Assembly: GCA_016296505.1 (NCBI GenBank)
Contig: JAEDJD010000004.1
Span: 85,723-149,722 of the forward strand
Length of the DNA: 64,000 nucleotides
Direction: 5' to 3'
From: Oscillospiraceae bacterium
GTDB taxonomy: Bacteria > Bacillota > Clostridia > Oscillospirales > Ruminococcaceae
A program made the position numbers and the translations under genes. The notes under the pieces were generated by a model that was not told where the DNA came from, made no database searches, and saw only the letters and a program-made list of their open reading frames with translations. Position 1 is the first letter of the stretch; each line of letters begins with the position of its first letter. Below are positions 28,222 through 36,921 of the stretch, piece by piece.

Positions 28222-29127
28222 ATGAAGCGATCATCCAAAAACAATAATTTCTTCAGGCGGAATCAGCATATGCTGTATATCCTGCCTTGGGCGCTTGGGT
28301 TCCTGATATTCCAAGCGATTCCGATGCTGTGGTCGCTGCTCTGCGGCTTTACGGATTTTCATTTATTCCGAGGCGTCAATCGCGTCGGTCTGACGAATTA
28401 TATACAGATTTTTCATGATTCTGAAGTGCTGCACGCAATCGGTCTGACCTTGCGATATGCCAGTATCAGCGTCCTGCTCCGGCTCGGCGCCGCCATGCTC
28501 GCAGCATTGCTTCTCTGCCGGACATTACGCGGCATAAGACTCTACCGCACGCTCTATTATCTCCCCTCGATTCTCGGTGGCTCCACTGCGGCTGCCGTCC
28601 TCTGGAAAGCCATGTTCCGCGATCACGGCATTGTCAATTCGCTTCTGAACGCGGCGCGGCTGCCGACGGTCTCATGGCTTTCGGATTCTCATGCCGCGCT
28701 GTGGGTCATTATCCTGCTCCGCGTCTGGGAATTCGGTGCGCCGATGCTGATGTTTCTGGCAGCGCTCCAAGGGATTCCGGAGGATCTGTCCGACGCGGCA
28801 AAGCTTGATGGCGCAGGAGCGATACGCTGCTTTTTTCATGTCCGACTACCAATGATTTCCTCGATTGTTTTTTATCACCTGATGCTCGGATTCTGTACCG
28901 CGCTTCAGGAATTCAGCGCGCCGTTCATCATCACAAACGGCGGTCCACGCGGTTCGACCACGCTTTTTTCGCTGCTTCTTTACCGCAGCGCGTTTACGGA
29001 AAATGAAATGGGCTATGCCAGTGCGCTTGCATGGGTGTTATTTCTGCTCTCCGCAGGCTGCAGCGTTATTTTTATGCTGCTGCGCCGCAGACTGGTTTAC
29101 GATCCGGATGAGGAGGGCGCAATATGA
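28222..29127 (+). CDS. Sugar ABC transporter permease (MalF/LplB type)
   Basis: A 301-residue inner-membrane permease with six TM segments. The EAA loop, ISSIVFYHL preceded by EDLSDAAKLDGAGAIRCF, contacts the ATPase. It is the first of the pair that takes up the ligand of the upstream binding protein. GGAG lies 10 bases before the ATG. Confidence 0.93.
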   Translation: MKRSSKNNNFFRRNQHMLYILPWALGFLIFQAIPMLWSLLCGFTDFHLFRGVNRVGLTNYIQIFHDSEVLHAIGLTLRYASISVLLRLGAAMLAALLLCRTLRGIRLYRTLYYLPSILGGSTAAAVLWKAMFRDHGIVNSLLNAARLPTVSWLSDSHAALWVIILLRVWEFGAPMLMFLAALQGIPEDLSDAAKLDGAGAIRCFFHVRLPMISSIVFYHLMLGFCTALQEFSAPFIITNGGPRGSTTLFSLLLYRSAFTENEMGYASALAWVLFLLSAGCSVIFMLLRRRLVYDPDEEGAI

Positions 29128-29966
29128 ATAAGCCTGCAAGAGCCTCGATGCTGCGGCATATTGTCCTGATACTCGGCGCAATCATCATGATCTATCCTCT
29201 GCTTTGGCTGATCTCCGCAACATTCCGGAGCAACTCGGAAATATTCTCGTCCACCAGCATTCTGCCGCTGCGTCCCGTCCTTGACGGCTGGCGGCGCGCA
29301 TTCACATACTATGGCGGACAAATCAGCTTATACAAAGCCCTGCGGAACACGTATCTTATCGCAATCCCGAAAGTTCTGCTGACGCTGATTTCCGTCACGC
29401 TGACCGCATACGGCTTTGCACGATTTTCATTCAAAGGCAAAAAAATACTGACGGCACTGCTGTTTGCTACGCTGTTTCTTCCGCGAACGGTGCTCTATGT
29501 TCCGCAGTTTTTATTATTTCACAAGCTCGGCTGGATTGACTCGCCATTGTATTTGCCGTTGATTGCGCCTGCCGCGCTTGCGGAAGATACTGTTCTGATT
29601 GTCACATTGATCCAGTTTTTCCGCAATATTCCGCGCAGCTACGATGAGGCGGCTCAGCTTGACGGATGCAATTCGCTGCAAACGCTCATCCATATCCTGA
29701 TACCGCTGCTGCGACCTGTTCTGATTTCAGTCGGCGTCTTGCAGCTTTTCTGGACGGTCAATGATTATATGGGACCGCTGCTCTATGTCAAAACGCCGGC
29801 ACGCTATCCGATTTCGGTTTATATCAAGCTCTCGATGGACGCAGACAGCGGGTTTGCATGGAATCGGGTGCTGGCGGTCTGCTGCATCGCCATGCTGCCG
29901 CAAATTCTGGTATATTTCCTCGCACAGCGATTTATGACGCCCGAAACAGGCGGTATCAAAGAATAA
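29124..29966 (+). CDS. Sugar ABC transporter permease (MalG type)
   Basis: A 280-residue permease with six TM segments. The EAA motif is in IPRSYDEAAQLDGCNSLQTL. The start overlaps the preceding permease stop (ATGA) and GAGGAGGG lies just upstream. It is the last gene of the operon and is followed by a terminator. Confidence 0.93.
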   Translation: MNKPARASMLRHIVLILGAIIMIYPLLWLISATFRSNSEIFSSTSILPLRPVLDGWRRAFTYYGGQISLYKALRNTYLIAIPKVLLTLISVTLTAYGFARFSFKGKKILTALLFATLFLPRTVLYVPQFLLFHKLGWIDSPLYLPLIAPAALAEDTVLIVTLIQFFRNIPRSYDEAAQLDGCNSLQTLIHILIPLLRPVLISVGVLQLFWTVNDYMGPLLYVKTPARYPISVYIKLSMDADSGFAWNRVLAVCCIAMLPQILVYFLAQRFMTPETGGIKE

Positions 29967-29967
29967 A

Positions 29968-30007
29968 ACAGCCGTGATACGGAAGATCATCCGCGTCACG
30001 GCTGTTA
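29968..30007 (+). terminator. Terminator of the ABC/GH105 operon
   Basis: Stem ACAGCCGTGA/TCACGGCTGT with an 18-base loop that itself pairs partly (CGGA...TCCG), followed by TATGCTTCATTT. It may also serve the convergent LRR gene. Confidence 0.75.
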
Positions 30008-30056
30008 TGCTTCATTTGATAAAGCGATACGTATTCTGCTTACGGCGTATTTGTTA

Positions 30057-32129
30057 TCAAACGAAAATCTTGTCCCAATCCGGCGTTAAGCCGACAAATC
30101 TCTGCGTATAATATTTCAGAATATACACCGCGTCCTCCAGCACGGTTTCTCCGTTTCCATCTACGTCCAGAACTGTGCGCTGCACCTCAGAAAGCCCGTC
30201 GTTGACAGAGCCGGTCAGCCGCACAACATAGGATTGCAGCGCAAGCTCCGCGTCAATTACATCCACTTCGCAGCTGCCATCGCCGTCGCCGCGCAGATAC
30301 AGCGGAATCTGTACCGAAATACTGTTCTGCTGCATATATTCCTGCACCGCAGTGTCACTTCCCTGATAACGGAATCTGACTGTGCCGCTGCCGTATGGCT
30401 CGGATGACGGCATACCAGTCATATCCGGTACGCAGTCCGCAGTCACGTCCAGCCACGATACCATACCTTGATCTGTGACATTCGCAGAGATTGCAAAATC
30501 CTGCATGGAAATGCCTGATTCATCCGTCAGCCAGACGGTTCGCTTGGGTGTAACGTCGATAAAATTACACTTGCGTTTTTTAGGCTGCTCGATTTTCTGG
30601 AATACTACCGAAACATTCTGATGGGAGCGAATATCGCTCAAAAGGATTTCGTTGGCGCTGTTCGGATGCATTTCACTGCCGTTGACAAACACGGACGCAA
30701 GCTTCCAATCCGGATTCGCGGTGATTTTCAGCGTTATACTGCCGCCCTCTGCGACCTTGATCTCGTTGGAAGGCGTCACCGAGCCTCCTTCGCTGACGGA
30801 TACAGATACCGAATAGCCAACAAGCGCTGCAACCGAACCTGTCCGCTTTTTGCCGCAGTTTGCACAAACGCTCTCCTGTTCACCTGCCGCGTCGACGGTC
30901 GGCTGCTTTGTCACGATCCATTCGCCCCAATGATGTCCGGTCGCCGGAATTGTCTTGGTTTCTTTCTTGCCGCAATTCGCGCAGCTTCTGGCGCTTACGC
31001 CATCTGTTTCACAGCTTGCCGCGGATTCTGTTTTCCAGTCGCTCCAGCTATGCTCGGTCGCCGGAATCGTCTTGGTTTCTTTCTTGCCGCAATTTGCGCA
31101 GCTTCTGGCGCTTACGCCATCTGTTCCACAGCCTGCTGCGGATTCTGTTTTCCAGTCGCTCCAGCTATGCCCGGTCGCCGGAATCGTTTGCAATTCGCTT
31201 TGCTGACAGCCGGAGCAGGTACGGATTTTCTCGCCCGCAGTCTCACAGCCAGCCGCCTTCTTGACAGACCAATCAGACCAGCTATGCGTATGCGCCGATG
31301 AACCCGGCGTTCTGAACGGAAAACCGCCTGCGTTCGCATACTGCTGTGCAGTGCCGCCCTCCTTACCGATGATGGTCACATATATCGGCGTTCCGGTATA
31401 ATAATAGTTCAGCGAATTGCCTGAGCGCGAAACGGCCGAATATACAAGACTAAAGGCGTTCGCACCGATCGAGGTCACAGTATCCGGTATTTCGACCTCG
31501 GAAAAGCAGCTGTACCGGAATGCCTCCTTGCCGATCGTCTTGACATTTTTTCCAAGTTTCAACGTCTTGACATTATTGCCCTTGAAGGCTTCATCCCCGA
31601 TCGTAGTCACGGAATCCGGTAAGGTCAGCGAATACAAGCCCACGCACGAAAAGAACGCCTGCGAACCAATTTCCGTAACGGTTGACGGCAGATTCAGCGC
31701 TTTCAGCGAGACGCAATTCGTAAATGCGTTTTTACTGATCGTCTGCAAACCATCCGCAAACTGAATGCTGCTCAGCGCAGAGCAGTTAGAACAGAATGAC
31801 GAGGGAATCGTCGTGAGCGATTTTCCGAATACGATAGACTTCAGGCTCTTATTATTGACAAACATACTGGAGGTCAGCGACGTGATTCCGTCACCGATCA
31901 CAACAGACGTCACCTCATTGGAGTACGCGCCCCAGCCAACAAGCGTCACTGCACCGGAACCGCTGATCGTCAAGACACCGTTGTTCAGTTCCCATTTCGT
32001 GGAGCTGCCGCAGGTTCCCTCAATCGCAGATACCGGCAGCGACATCGGAAAACCAATGCCTGTCACCAGTATCAAGCTCAAAAACAGATGCAGCAATCTG
32101 CTTCCAATTCCCGATTTCCGTTTTCTCAC
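30057..32129 (-). CDS. Secreted BspA-type LRR protein with Cys-repeat region and C-terminal dockerin
   Basis: A 690-residue protein. A signal peptide (to about residue 34, LPVSA) precedes BspA-like leucine-rich repeats (about 60-255; units such as LNLPSTVTEIGSQAFFSCVG). Four Cys-containing repeats of the type HSWSDWKTESAA...RSCANCGKKETKTIPAT (about 280-425) follow, then an InlB-type B repeat-like segment (GYSVSVSVSEGGSVTPSNEI) and a C-terminal dockerin (about 612-681: DGDGSCEVDVIDAELAL and DVDGNGETVLEDAVYIL). It likely docks on a scaffoldin and binds a polymer or host ligand. The start is GTG with AGGGGG upstream. Confidence 0.85.
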   Translation of the reverse strand: MRKRKSGIGSRLLHLFLSLILVTGIGFPMSLPVSAIEGTCGSSTKWELNNGVLTISGSGAVTLVGWGAYSNEVTSVVIGDGITSLTSSMFVNNKSLKSIVFGKSLTTIPSSFCSNCSALSSIQFADGLQTISKNAFTNCVSLKALNLPSTVTEIGSQAFFSCVGLYSLTLPDSVTTIGDEAFKGNNVKTLKLGKNVKTIGKEAFRYSCFSEVEIPDTVTSIGANAFSLVYSAVSRSGNSLNYYYTGTPIYVTIIGKEGGTAQQYANAGGFPFRTPGSSAHTHSWSDWSVKKAAGCETAGEKIRTCSGCQQSELQTIPATGHSWSDWKTESAAGCGTDGVSARSCANCGKKETKTIPATEHSWSDWKTESAASCETDGVSARSCANCGKKETKTIPATGHHWGEWIVTKQPTVDAAGEQESVCANCGKKRTGSVAALVGYSVSVSVSEGGSVTPSNEIKVAEGGSITLKITANPDWKLASVFVNGSEMHPNSANEILLSDIRSHQNVSVVFQKIEQPKKRKCNFIDVTPKRTVWLTDESGISMQDFAISANVTDQGMVSWLDVTADCVPDMTGMPSSEPYGSGTVRFRYQGSDTAVQEYMQQNSISVQIPLYLRGDGDGSCEVDVIDAELALQSYVVRLTGSVNDGLSEVQRTVLDVDGNGETVLEDAVYILKYYTQRFVGLTPDWDKIFV
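30845..31295 (-). repeat. Four tandem Cys-pair repeats inside the LRR-dockerin gene
   Basis: Four units of about 110-120 bases encode H-S/H-W-S/G-x-W ... C-x2-C ... The two central units (about 30,950-31,170) are nearly identical at the DNA level, including silent sites. This points to recent duplication or gene conversion. Confidence 0.8.
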
Positions 32130-32172
32130 AAAATCATCCCCCTATCCAAATCAATGCGTTGCATTTGACAAT

Positions 32173-32201
32173 ATTATACCATTTTACCGGAACAATGTCA
32201 A
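32173..32201 (-). promoter_or_regulatory. Promoter of the LRR-dockerin gene
   Basis: Minus strand TTGACA (complement of 32196-32201), 17-base spacer, TATAAT (complement of 32173-32178): a perfect consensus. It lies in the 317-base gap 32130-32446, together with the divergent promoter at 32371. The stretch between them (about 32,205-32,370) has an open minus-strand frame but no start or ribosome site that I trust. Confidence 0.85.
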
Positions 32202-32370
32202 TATTTCTCTCGATAATTGTCAAATATTCACATTTCCTTTTACTTGTTTTGTGAGCAATGCCGAATACTCGTACATTTTCAGCCCATACAGAATCACGCT
32301 GCAATACAAGCCCGTCACAGCCTTCAATGATTTGTTTTCCGTCCACAGAAGCTTTTTCAAGTATCTCCCA

Positions 32371-32399
32371 TTGCATTTTTATTCTTTTTATGTTATAAT
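32371..32399 (+). promoter_or_regulatory. Promoter of the dehydratase-activase locus
   Basis: TTGCAT (32371-32376), 17-base T-rich spacer, TATAAT (32394-32399), 48 bases before the activase gene. Confidence 0.8.
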
Positions 32400-32446
32400 A
32401 AATATGAATGTAAAATCATAAGAACAGAAAGGCGAGCTTTTGATCT

Positions 32447-35380
32447 ATGAAAAAACTCGGACTGGATATCGGCTCCACAACCATCAAATGCGTCGTGCTG
32501 GGCGAACAAAATGAGATCATTTTTTCTTCCTATGAGCGGCATCTCTCGCGCATTGTCGAAATGACAGCTTCCTATTTGCGCCGCATCGCCGAGCAGACCG
32601 GCGAAACCAATATGCACATCGCAATTTCCGGTTCTGCCGGCATGGGACTTGCCGAGGCGCTTGGCATTCCATTCGCTCAGGAAGTCTATTCCACTCGCGC
32701 TGCCGTCAGCCGCCTCAATCCCGATACGGACGTGGTCGTGGAGCTGGGCGGCGAGGACGCAAAAATCCTCTTTCTCACCGGCGGTTTTGAAGCGCGTATG
32801 AACGGAAGCTGCGCCGGCGGCACGGGCGCTTTTATTGATCAGATGGCTACGCTGATCGGCGTCTCCCCCGACGAGCTGAATCGTCTTGCTGGTCATGCCG
32901 ACAAAATCTATACCATTGCCTCGCGCTGCGGCGTATTTGCAAAATCGGATATACAGCCGCTGCTCAATCAGGGCGCAGGCTTCCCGAATATTTCGGCAAG
33001 TATCCTGAAAGCCGTCGTCAACCAGACCGTCGGCGGACTTGCGCAGGGCAGAGAAATTGCCGGCAATATTCTCTATCTCGGCGGACCGCTGACCTACCTC
33101 GACAACCTGCGCAAGAGCTTCGACGAAGCGCTGCATTTGACCGGAAAATGCCCTGAAAATGCACTCTATTATGTCGCATACGGCGCGGCGCTGCAATGCG
33201 ATTTCAATTCTTTTTCCCTGACGGCGCTTGCAGAACGTGCAGAGCAATATTCTGCCAAAGGCAGCTATATCACGACGCAGCCGCTGTTCTCCTCGCAGGA
33301 ACAATATGACGCATTCTGCAAACGGCATCGCGATCAGTCTGCGCATATTCAGTACATCACGCAGCCGCAGGGCGATATGTACCTCGGCATTGACGCCGGC
33401 TCAACTACAATCAAGGCGGTCGTGACCGACGCGGACGGTAATATTCTCGATACTATGTATCAGTCGAATCACGGAAACCCCGTTCCGGCTGTGCGGGATT
33501 ATCTCACGGGGATCTATGAGAAATATCCCGAAATCCGATTTGCAGGCTCTGCCGTCACTGGATATGGCGAGGATATCATCAAGGAAGCCTTCGGTATCGA
33601 CTGCGGCGTTGTTGAGACGATCGCACACTATACCGCTGCGCAGAAATTCCGTGAAAATGTTGATTTTATCATTGATATCGGCGGACAGGATATCAAATGC
33701 TTCCGCATCCACAATCATGCCATTGACAATATTTTCCTCAACGAGGCGTGTTCATCCGGCTGCGGCTCTTTTCTGCAAACCTTTGCCGAAGCCATGCATT
33801 ACAATATCGCGGATTTCGCAAAGCTCGGACTCTTTGCAGAGCATCCGGTCGATCTCGGTTCGCGGTGCACGGTTTTCATGAACAGTTCCGTCAAGCAGGC
33901 GCAGAAGGATGGCGCAACCGTTGAAAACATCTCCGCCGGACTCTCCGTCAGCGTTGTCAAAAATGCGCTGTACAAGGTCATTCGCTGTGCAAACGCAGCA
34001 GAGCTTGGACAGCATATCGTCGTACAGGGCGGAACATTCCTCAATGACGCCGTATTGCGCGCCTTTGAAATGGAATTGCAGCAGGAGGTCATTCGTCCGG
34101 AGATCTCCGGCGTAATGGGCGCTTACGGCGCTGCGCTCTATGCCGTACAGCATACAAACGGTCAAAGCCGGATTCTCTCCGCAGACGCGCTCCGCAGCTT
34201 TATTCATACGGTCAAAACCGTTACCTGCAAGGGCTGCGCGAATCATTGTCAGCTTACGGTCAATTCCTTCGGCGGCGCGCATACATATATCGCCGGAAAT
34301 CGCTGCGAAAAAGCGCTCGGCAACGCCTCAGCAAAAACGGCGTATAATCTCTACGAAATCAAACGGCAGCTTCTGCAAAAATACCGCAGCAATGAAATTG
34401 TTGAAAATCGTCCGACAATCGGCATTCCGCTTGCGCTCAATTTATATGAGCTGCTTCCGTTCTGGCATACGCTGCTGACAAAGCTCGGCTTCAACGTCAT
34501 CGTTTCGCCGGATTCTACCCGAAAGCTGTATCTTTCCGGTCAGCACACGATCCCCTCGGATACAATCTGTTTTCCGGCAAAGCTGCTGCATGGTCATATT
34601 GAGGCGCTGCTCGCACAAAAACCAGACGCCATTTTCTATCCCTGTATGAGTTATAATGTCGATGAGGGCGCCGGCGATAATCACTATAATTGTCCGGTTG
34701 TCGCTTATTATCCGGAAGTCGCAAATATCAATATCAAGGCGCTCCGCAATGTCGAATATATCCATGAATTTGTCGGTATTCATAACCGCAAGGCATTTCC
34801 TGTAAAATTCCGTGAGATGATGCTGCAGCATGGCTTTTCATCGCTTACGCAAAAGCAGATCAAAGCCGCTGCGGACGCTGCATATTCCGAATACGAAAAC
34901 TATATGGCGACCATTCGCGGCAAAGCAACCGAATTCCTTGAAATTGCCCGTATGAAGCATATGCCGGTCATTGTGCTTGCCGGCAGACCGTATCACATTG
35001 ATCCGGAGGTCAATCACGCACTGGATCAGCTCATCTGCGATCTCGGCGCAGTCATCGTCACCGAGGACGGCGTCAGCAGTCTGATGGAACCGTTCCGCAC
35101 AACCGTCCTCAATCAATGGACGTATCATGCAAGACTGTATCTTGCGGCAAAATATGTCGCAGAGGCACTGCCAGAGGAGCAGATTCATCTGGTACAATTT
35201 GTATCATTTGGCTGCGGCGTGGACGCCGTTACCACGGACGAAGTGCGTGCAATTCTCGAATCAGCAGGAAAAATTTATACGCAGCTCAAAATTGACGAGG
35301 TCACTAACACAGGCGCTGCAAAAATTCGTCTGCGCAGTCTGTTTGCCGCTGCAGGACTGCATGAATCTACAAGGAAGTGA
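32447..35380 (+). CDS. HgdC/BcrA-family CoA-substrate dehydratase activase, two ATPase domains
   Basis: A 977-residue protein with two tandem BcrAD/BadFG (ASKHA) ATPase domains. The first starts GLDIGSTTIKCVVLGEQN (residues 4-21) and the second LGIDAGSTTIKAVVTDADGN (about 312-331). Each has the Fe-S-cluster segment (NGSCAGGTGAFIDQMA; NEACSSGCGSFLQTFA). A Cys-rich TCKGCANHCQLTVNSF and a C-terminal DUF2229 part (YPCMSYNVDEGAGDNHYNCP, LAGRPYHIDPEVNHALDQL) follow. Activases of 2-hydroxyacyl-CoA dehydratases inject electrons at the expense of ATP. No dehydratase is nearby, so the substrate is unknown. Confidence 0.88.
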   Translation: MKKLGLDIGSTTIKCVVLGEQNEIIFSSYERHLSRIVEMTASYLRRIAEQTGETNMHIAISGSAGMGLAEALGIPFAQEVYSTRAAVSRLNPDTDVVVELGGEDAKILFLTGGFEARMNGSCAGGTGAFIDQMATLIGVSPDELNRLAGHADKIYTIASRCGVFAKSDIQPLLNQGAGFPNISASILKAVVNQTVGGLAQGREIAGNILYLGGPLTYLDNLRKSFDEALHLTGKCPENALYYVAYGAALQCDFNSFSLTALAERAEQYSAKGSYITTQPLFSSQEQYDAFCKRHRDQSAHIQYITQPQGDMYLGIDAGSTTIKAVVTDADGNILDTMYQSNHGNPVPAVRDYLTGIYEKYPEIRFAGSAVTGYGEDIIKEAFGIDCGVVETIAHYTAAQKFRENVDFIIDIGGQDIKCFRIHNHAIDNIFLNEACSSGCGSFLQTFAEAMHYNIADFAKLGLFAEHPVDLGSRCTVFMNSSVKQAQKDGATVENISAGLSVSVVKNALYKVIRCANAAELGQHIVVQGGTFLNDAVLRAFEMELQQEVIRPEISGVMGAYGAALYAVQHTNGQSRILSADALRSFIHTVKTVTCKGCANHCQLTVNSFGGAHTYIAGNRCEKALGNASAKTAYNLYEIKRQLLQKYRSNEIVENRPTIGIPLALNLYELLPFWHTLLTKLGFNVIVSPDSTRKLYLSGQHTIPSDTICFPAKLLHGHIEALLAQKPDAIFYPCMSYNVDEGAGDNHYNCPVVAYYPEVANINIKALRNVEYIHEFVGIHNRKAFPVKFREMMLQHGFSSLTQKQIKAAADAAYSEYENYMATIRGKATEFLEIARMKHMPVIVLAGRPYHIDPEVNHALDQLICDLGAVIVTEDGVSSLMEPFRTTVLNQWTYHARLYLAAKYVAEALPEEQIHLVQFVSFGCGVDAVTTDEVRAILESAGKIYTQLKIDEVTNTGAAKIRLRSLFAAAGLHESTRK

Positions 35381-35384
35381 AGCT

Positions 35385-36644
35385 TTGGCAACCAATGAAC
35401 TCTATCCGGAATTTACGCCGGAAATGAAAAAAACGCATACTATTTTGATTCCCAATGCGCTGCCGGTACATTTCAGCCTGATGGGCTCGGTATTCCGCGA
35501 CGCAGGCTATAAAGTTGATTTTCTAGATTATTCCGGACAAAAGGTAATTGATACCGGTCTGAAATACGTCCATAACGACGCCTGCTATCCTGCGATCGTC
35601 GTCATCGGACAGCTCATTTACGCGCTCGAATCCGGCGACTACGATCCCCACAAAATCGCCCTGATGCTCTATCAGACAGGCGGCGGCTGCCGCGCTTCCA
35701 ATTATGTTCATATGCTGCGCAAGGCGCTCAAAAAGGCAGGACTTTCGTTTGTTCCGGTTGTTTCGGTCAATTTCGGCGGCATTGAGAAAAACAGCGGCTT
35801 TGACATCTCGCCGCTGATGTTCCTGAAAGGTCTGATTACGTGGCTTTACGGTGATTTTGTTATGCTGCTGCGCAATCAGGTTTTGCCTTATGAGGCGCAA
35901 TCCGGCGACGCAAGCGTCATAATGGAAAAATGGCGCGTCTCCCTGACCGATCAGATTCGTCGGAATAAGGGGCTTTCCTTTCGAGCAATCAAACGGAATT
36001 TCCGCGAAATCGCCGCCGATTTTGCCGCGGTGCCCGTCCATAAGATTCCGAAGCCCAAGGTTGGCATTGTCGGGGAATTGTACGTCAAATATGCCGATTT
36101 CGGAAACGATCATCTGCCGGATTTTCTGGTAGAACAGGGCGCCGAGGTCATGGTACCGGGCATTCTTGGATTTGCGCTCTACAGTCTCAATATCGGCAGA
36201 GAAAATTTCCGTCTTTACGGTGACCGCAAAGGCGTGACGTTCAGCCGAGCTGCCGTCCGATATGTCGAGATGCTCGAAAAAATCATGCTGAAGGTGTTGA
36301 ACGATTTTCCGCAGTTTGAAAAGCCGATTCCGTTTCCAGCGCTGAAAAAGCTCGGTGAACGGACGATCAGTACCGGCGTCTGCATGGGCGAGGGCTGGCT
36401 GCTCACTGCCGAAATGGCGGAACTGATTGAAAAAGGCTACAGCAATATCGTCTGTGTACAGCCGTTCGGATGTCTGCCGAATCATATTGTCGGCAAGGGC
36501 ATGATCCGCGCAATGAACGAGCAGTATAAGGACGCGAATATCTGTGCGATTGACTACGACCCCGGCGCAACGCGCGTCAATCAGCAGAATCGTATTAAGC
36601 TGATGCTCTCCATTGCGCGCGAAAATATGGCGCAGTTAACTTGA
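35385..36644 (+). CDS. Activase-associated DUF2229-type protein (second half of the locus)
   Basis: A 419-residue protein related to the C-terminal half of large fused activases. It has HVHNDACYPAIVVIGQ-like (KYVHNDACYPAIVVIGQLIY), LMLYQTGGGCRASNYVHML, CMGEGWLLTAEM and VQPFGCLPNHIVGKGMIRAM, with conserved cysteines that may hold an Fe-S cluster. The frame opens at 35127, but TTG 35385 is chosen, because AAGGAAG (35371-35377) is 7 bases upstream and it starts just after the previous stop. Many relatives carry both parts on one roughly 1,400-residue chain, so this is a split version. Confidence 0.8.
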   Translation: MATNELYPEFTPEMKKTHTILIPNALPVHFSLMGSVFRDAGYKVDFLDYSGQKVIDTGLKYVHNDACYPAIVVIGQLIYALESGDYDPHKIALMLYQTGGGCRASNYVHMLRKALKKAGLSFVPVVSVNFGGIEKNSGFDISPLMFLKGLITWLYGDFVMLLRNQVLPYEAQSGDASVIMEKWRVSLTDQIRRNKGLSFRAIKRNFREIAADFAAVPVHKIPKPKVGIVGELYVKYADFGNDHLPDFLVEQGAEVMVPGILGFALYSLNIGRENFRLYGDRKGVTFSRAAVRYVEMLEKIMLKVLNDFPQFEKPIPFPALKKLGERTISTGVCMGEGWLLTAEMAELIEKGYSNIVCVQPFGCLPNHIVGKGMIRAMNEQYKDANICAIDYDPGATRVNQQNRIKLMLSIARENMAQLT

Positions 36645-36653
36645 TATAAAAGA

Positions 36654-36680
36654 GACCGCAGAATCACTTGACTCTGCGGT
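36654..36680 (+). repeat. 27-bp direct repeat, left copy (hairpin)
   Basis: Contains the stem ACCGCAGA/TCTGCGGT around a 10-base loop. It is identical to 36922-36948. It follows the DUF2229-like gene by 9 bases and lacks a T run here. Confidence 0.85.
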
Positions 36681-36921
36681 CAGTCTGTCGAGAAACTTAC
36701 GGGTGCGCACACCGAAGGTGAAATAAAAGTTTTGGTCGAGCTTTTTCAAAAGCTCGCGGGTACTTAGGGCGGCGCCCTAAGTCGCACTCCGCAGAGTGCG
36801 AAATTCCACATTTTGCGTTCTATTTCGGGAAGATAGGGGTTTGGGGGAAGTGCCCCATTATTGATCTCTATACCTCTCTTGTGTGATTCTAAATCAGAAC
36901 AGAGGACTTTATCTACAAGCT
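36681..36921. repeat. Palindrome-rich intergenic repeat island between 27-bp direct repeats
   Basis: A 241-base non-coding segment with consecutive inverted repeats: GAGCTTTTTCAAAAGCTC (36738-36755), CTTAGGGCGGCGCCCTAAG (36763-36781), CGCACTC/GAGTGCG (36783-36800), and GGGGAAGTGCCCC near 36854. Sequence of this style recurs in Ruminococcaceae genomes as a non-autonomous palindromic repeat; that is my recollection and was not searched. It sits exactly between two identical 27-bp copies of a terminator-like hairpin. Confidence 0.7.

Noticed and set aside
30845..31295. Possible CRISPR-like array
   Set aside because: The repeats are translated protein repeats of different length with a continuous reading frame, not short repeats with unique spacers.
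32134..32376. 80-codon minus-strand ORF upstream of the LRR gene
   Set aside because: It runs across the LRR promoter and has no ribosome site. It could be a remnant, but there is not enough to call it.
32393..33346. 317-codon minus-strand ORF opposite the activase gene
   Set aside because: Antisense shadow; the + strand frame has complete ASKHA motifs.
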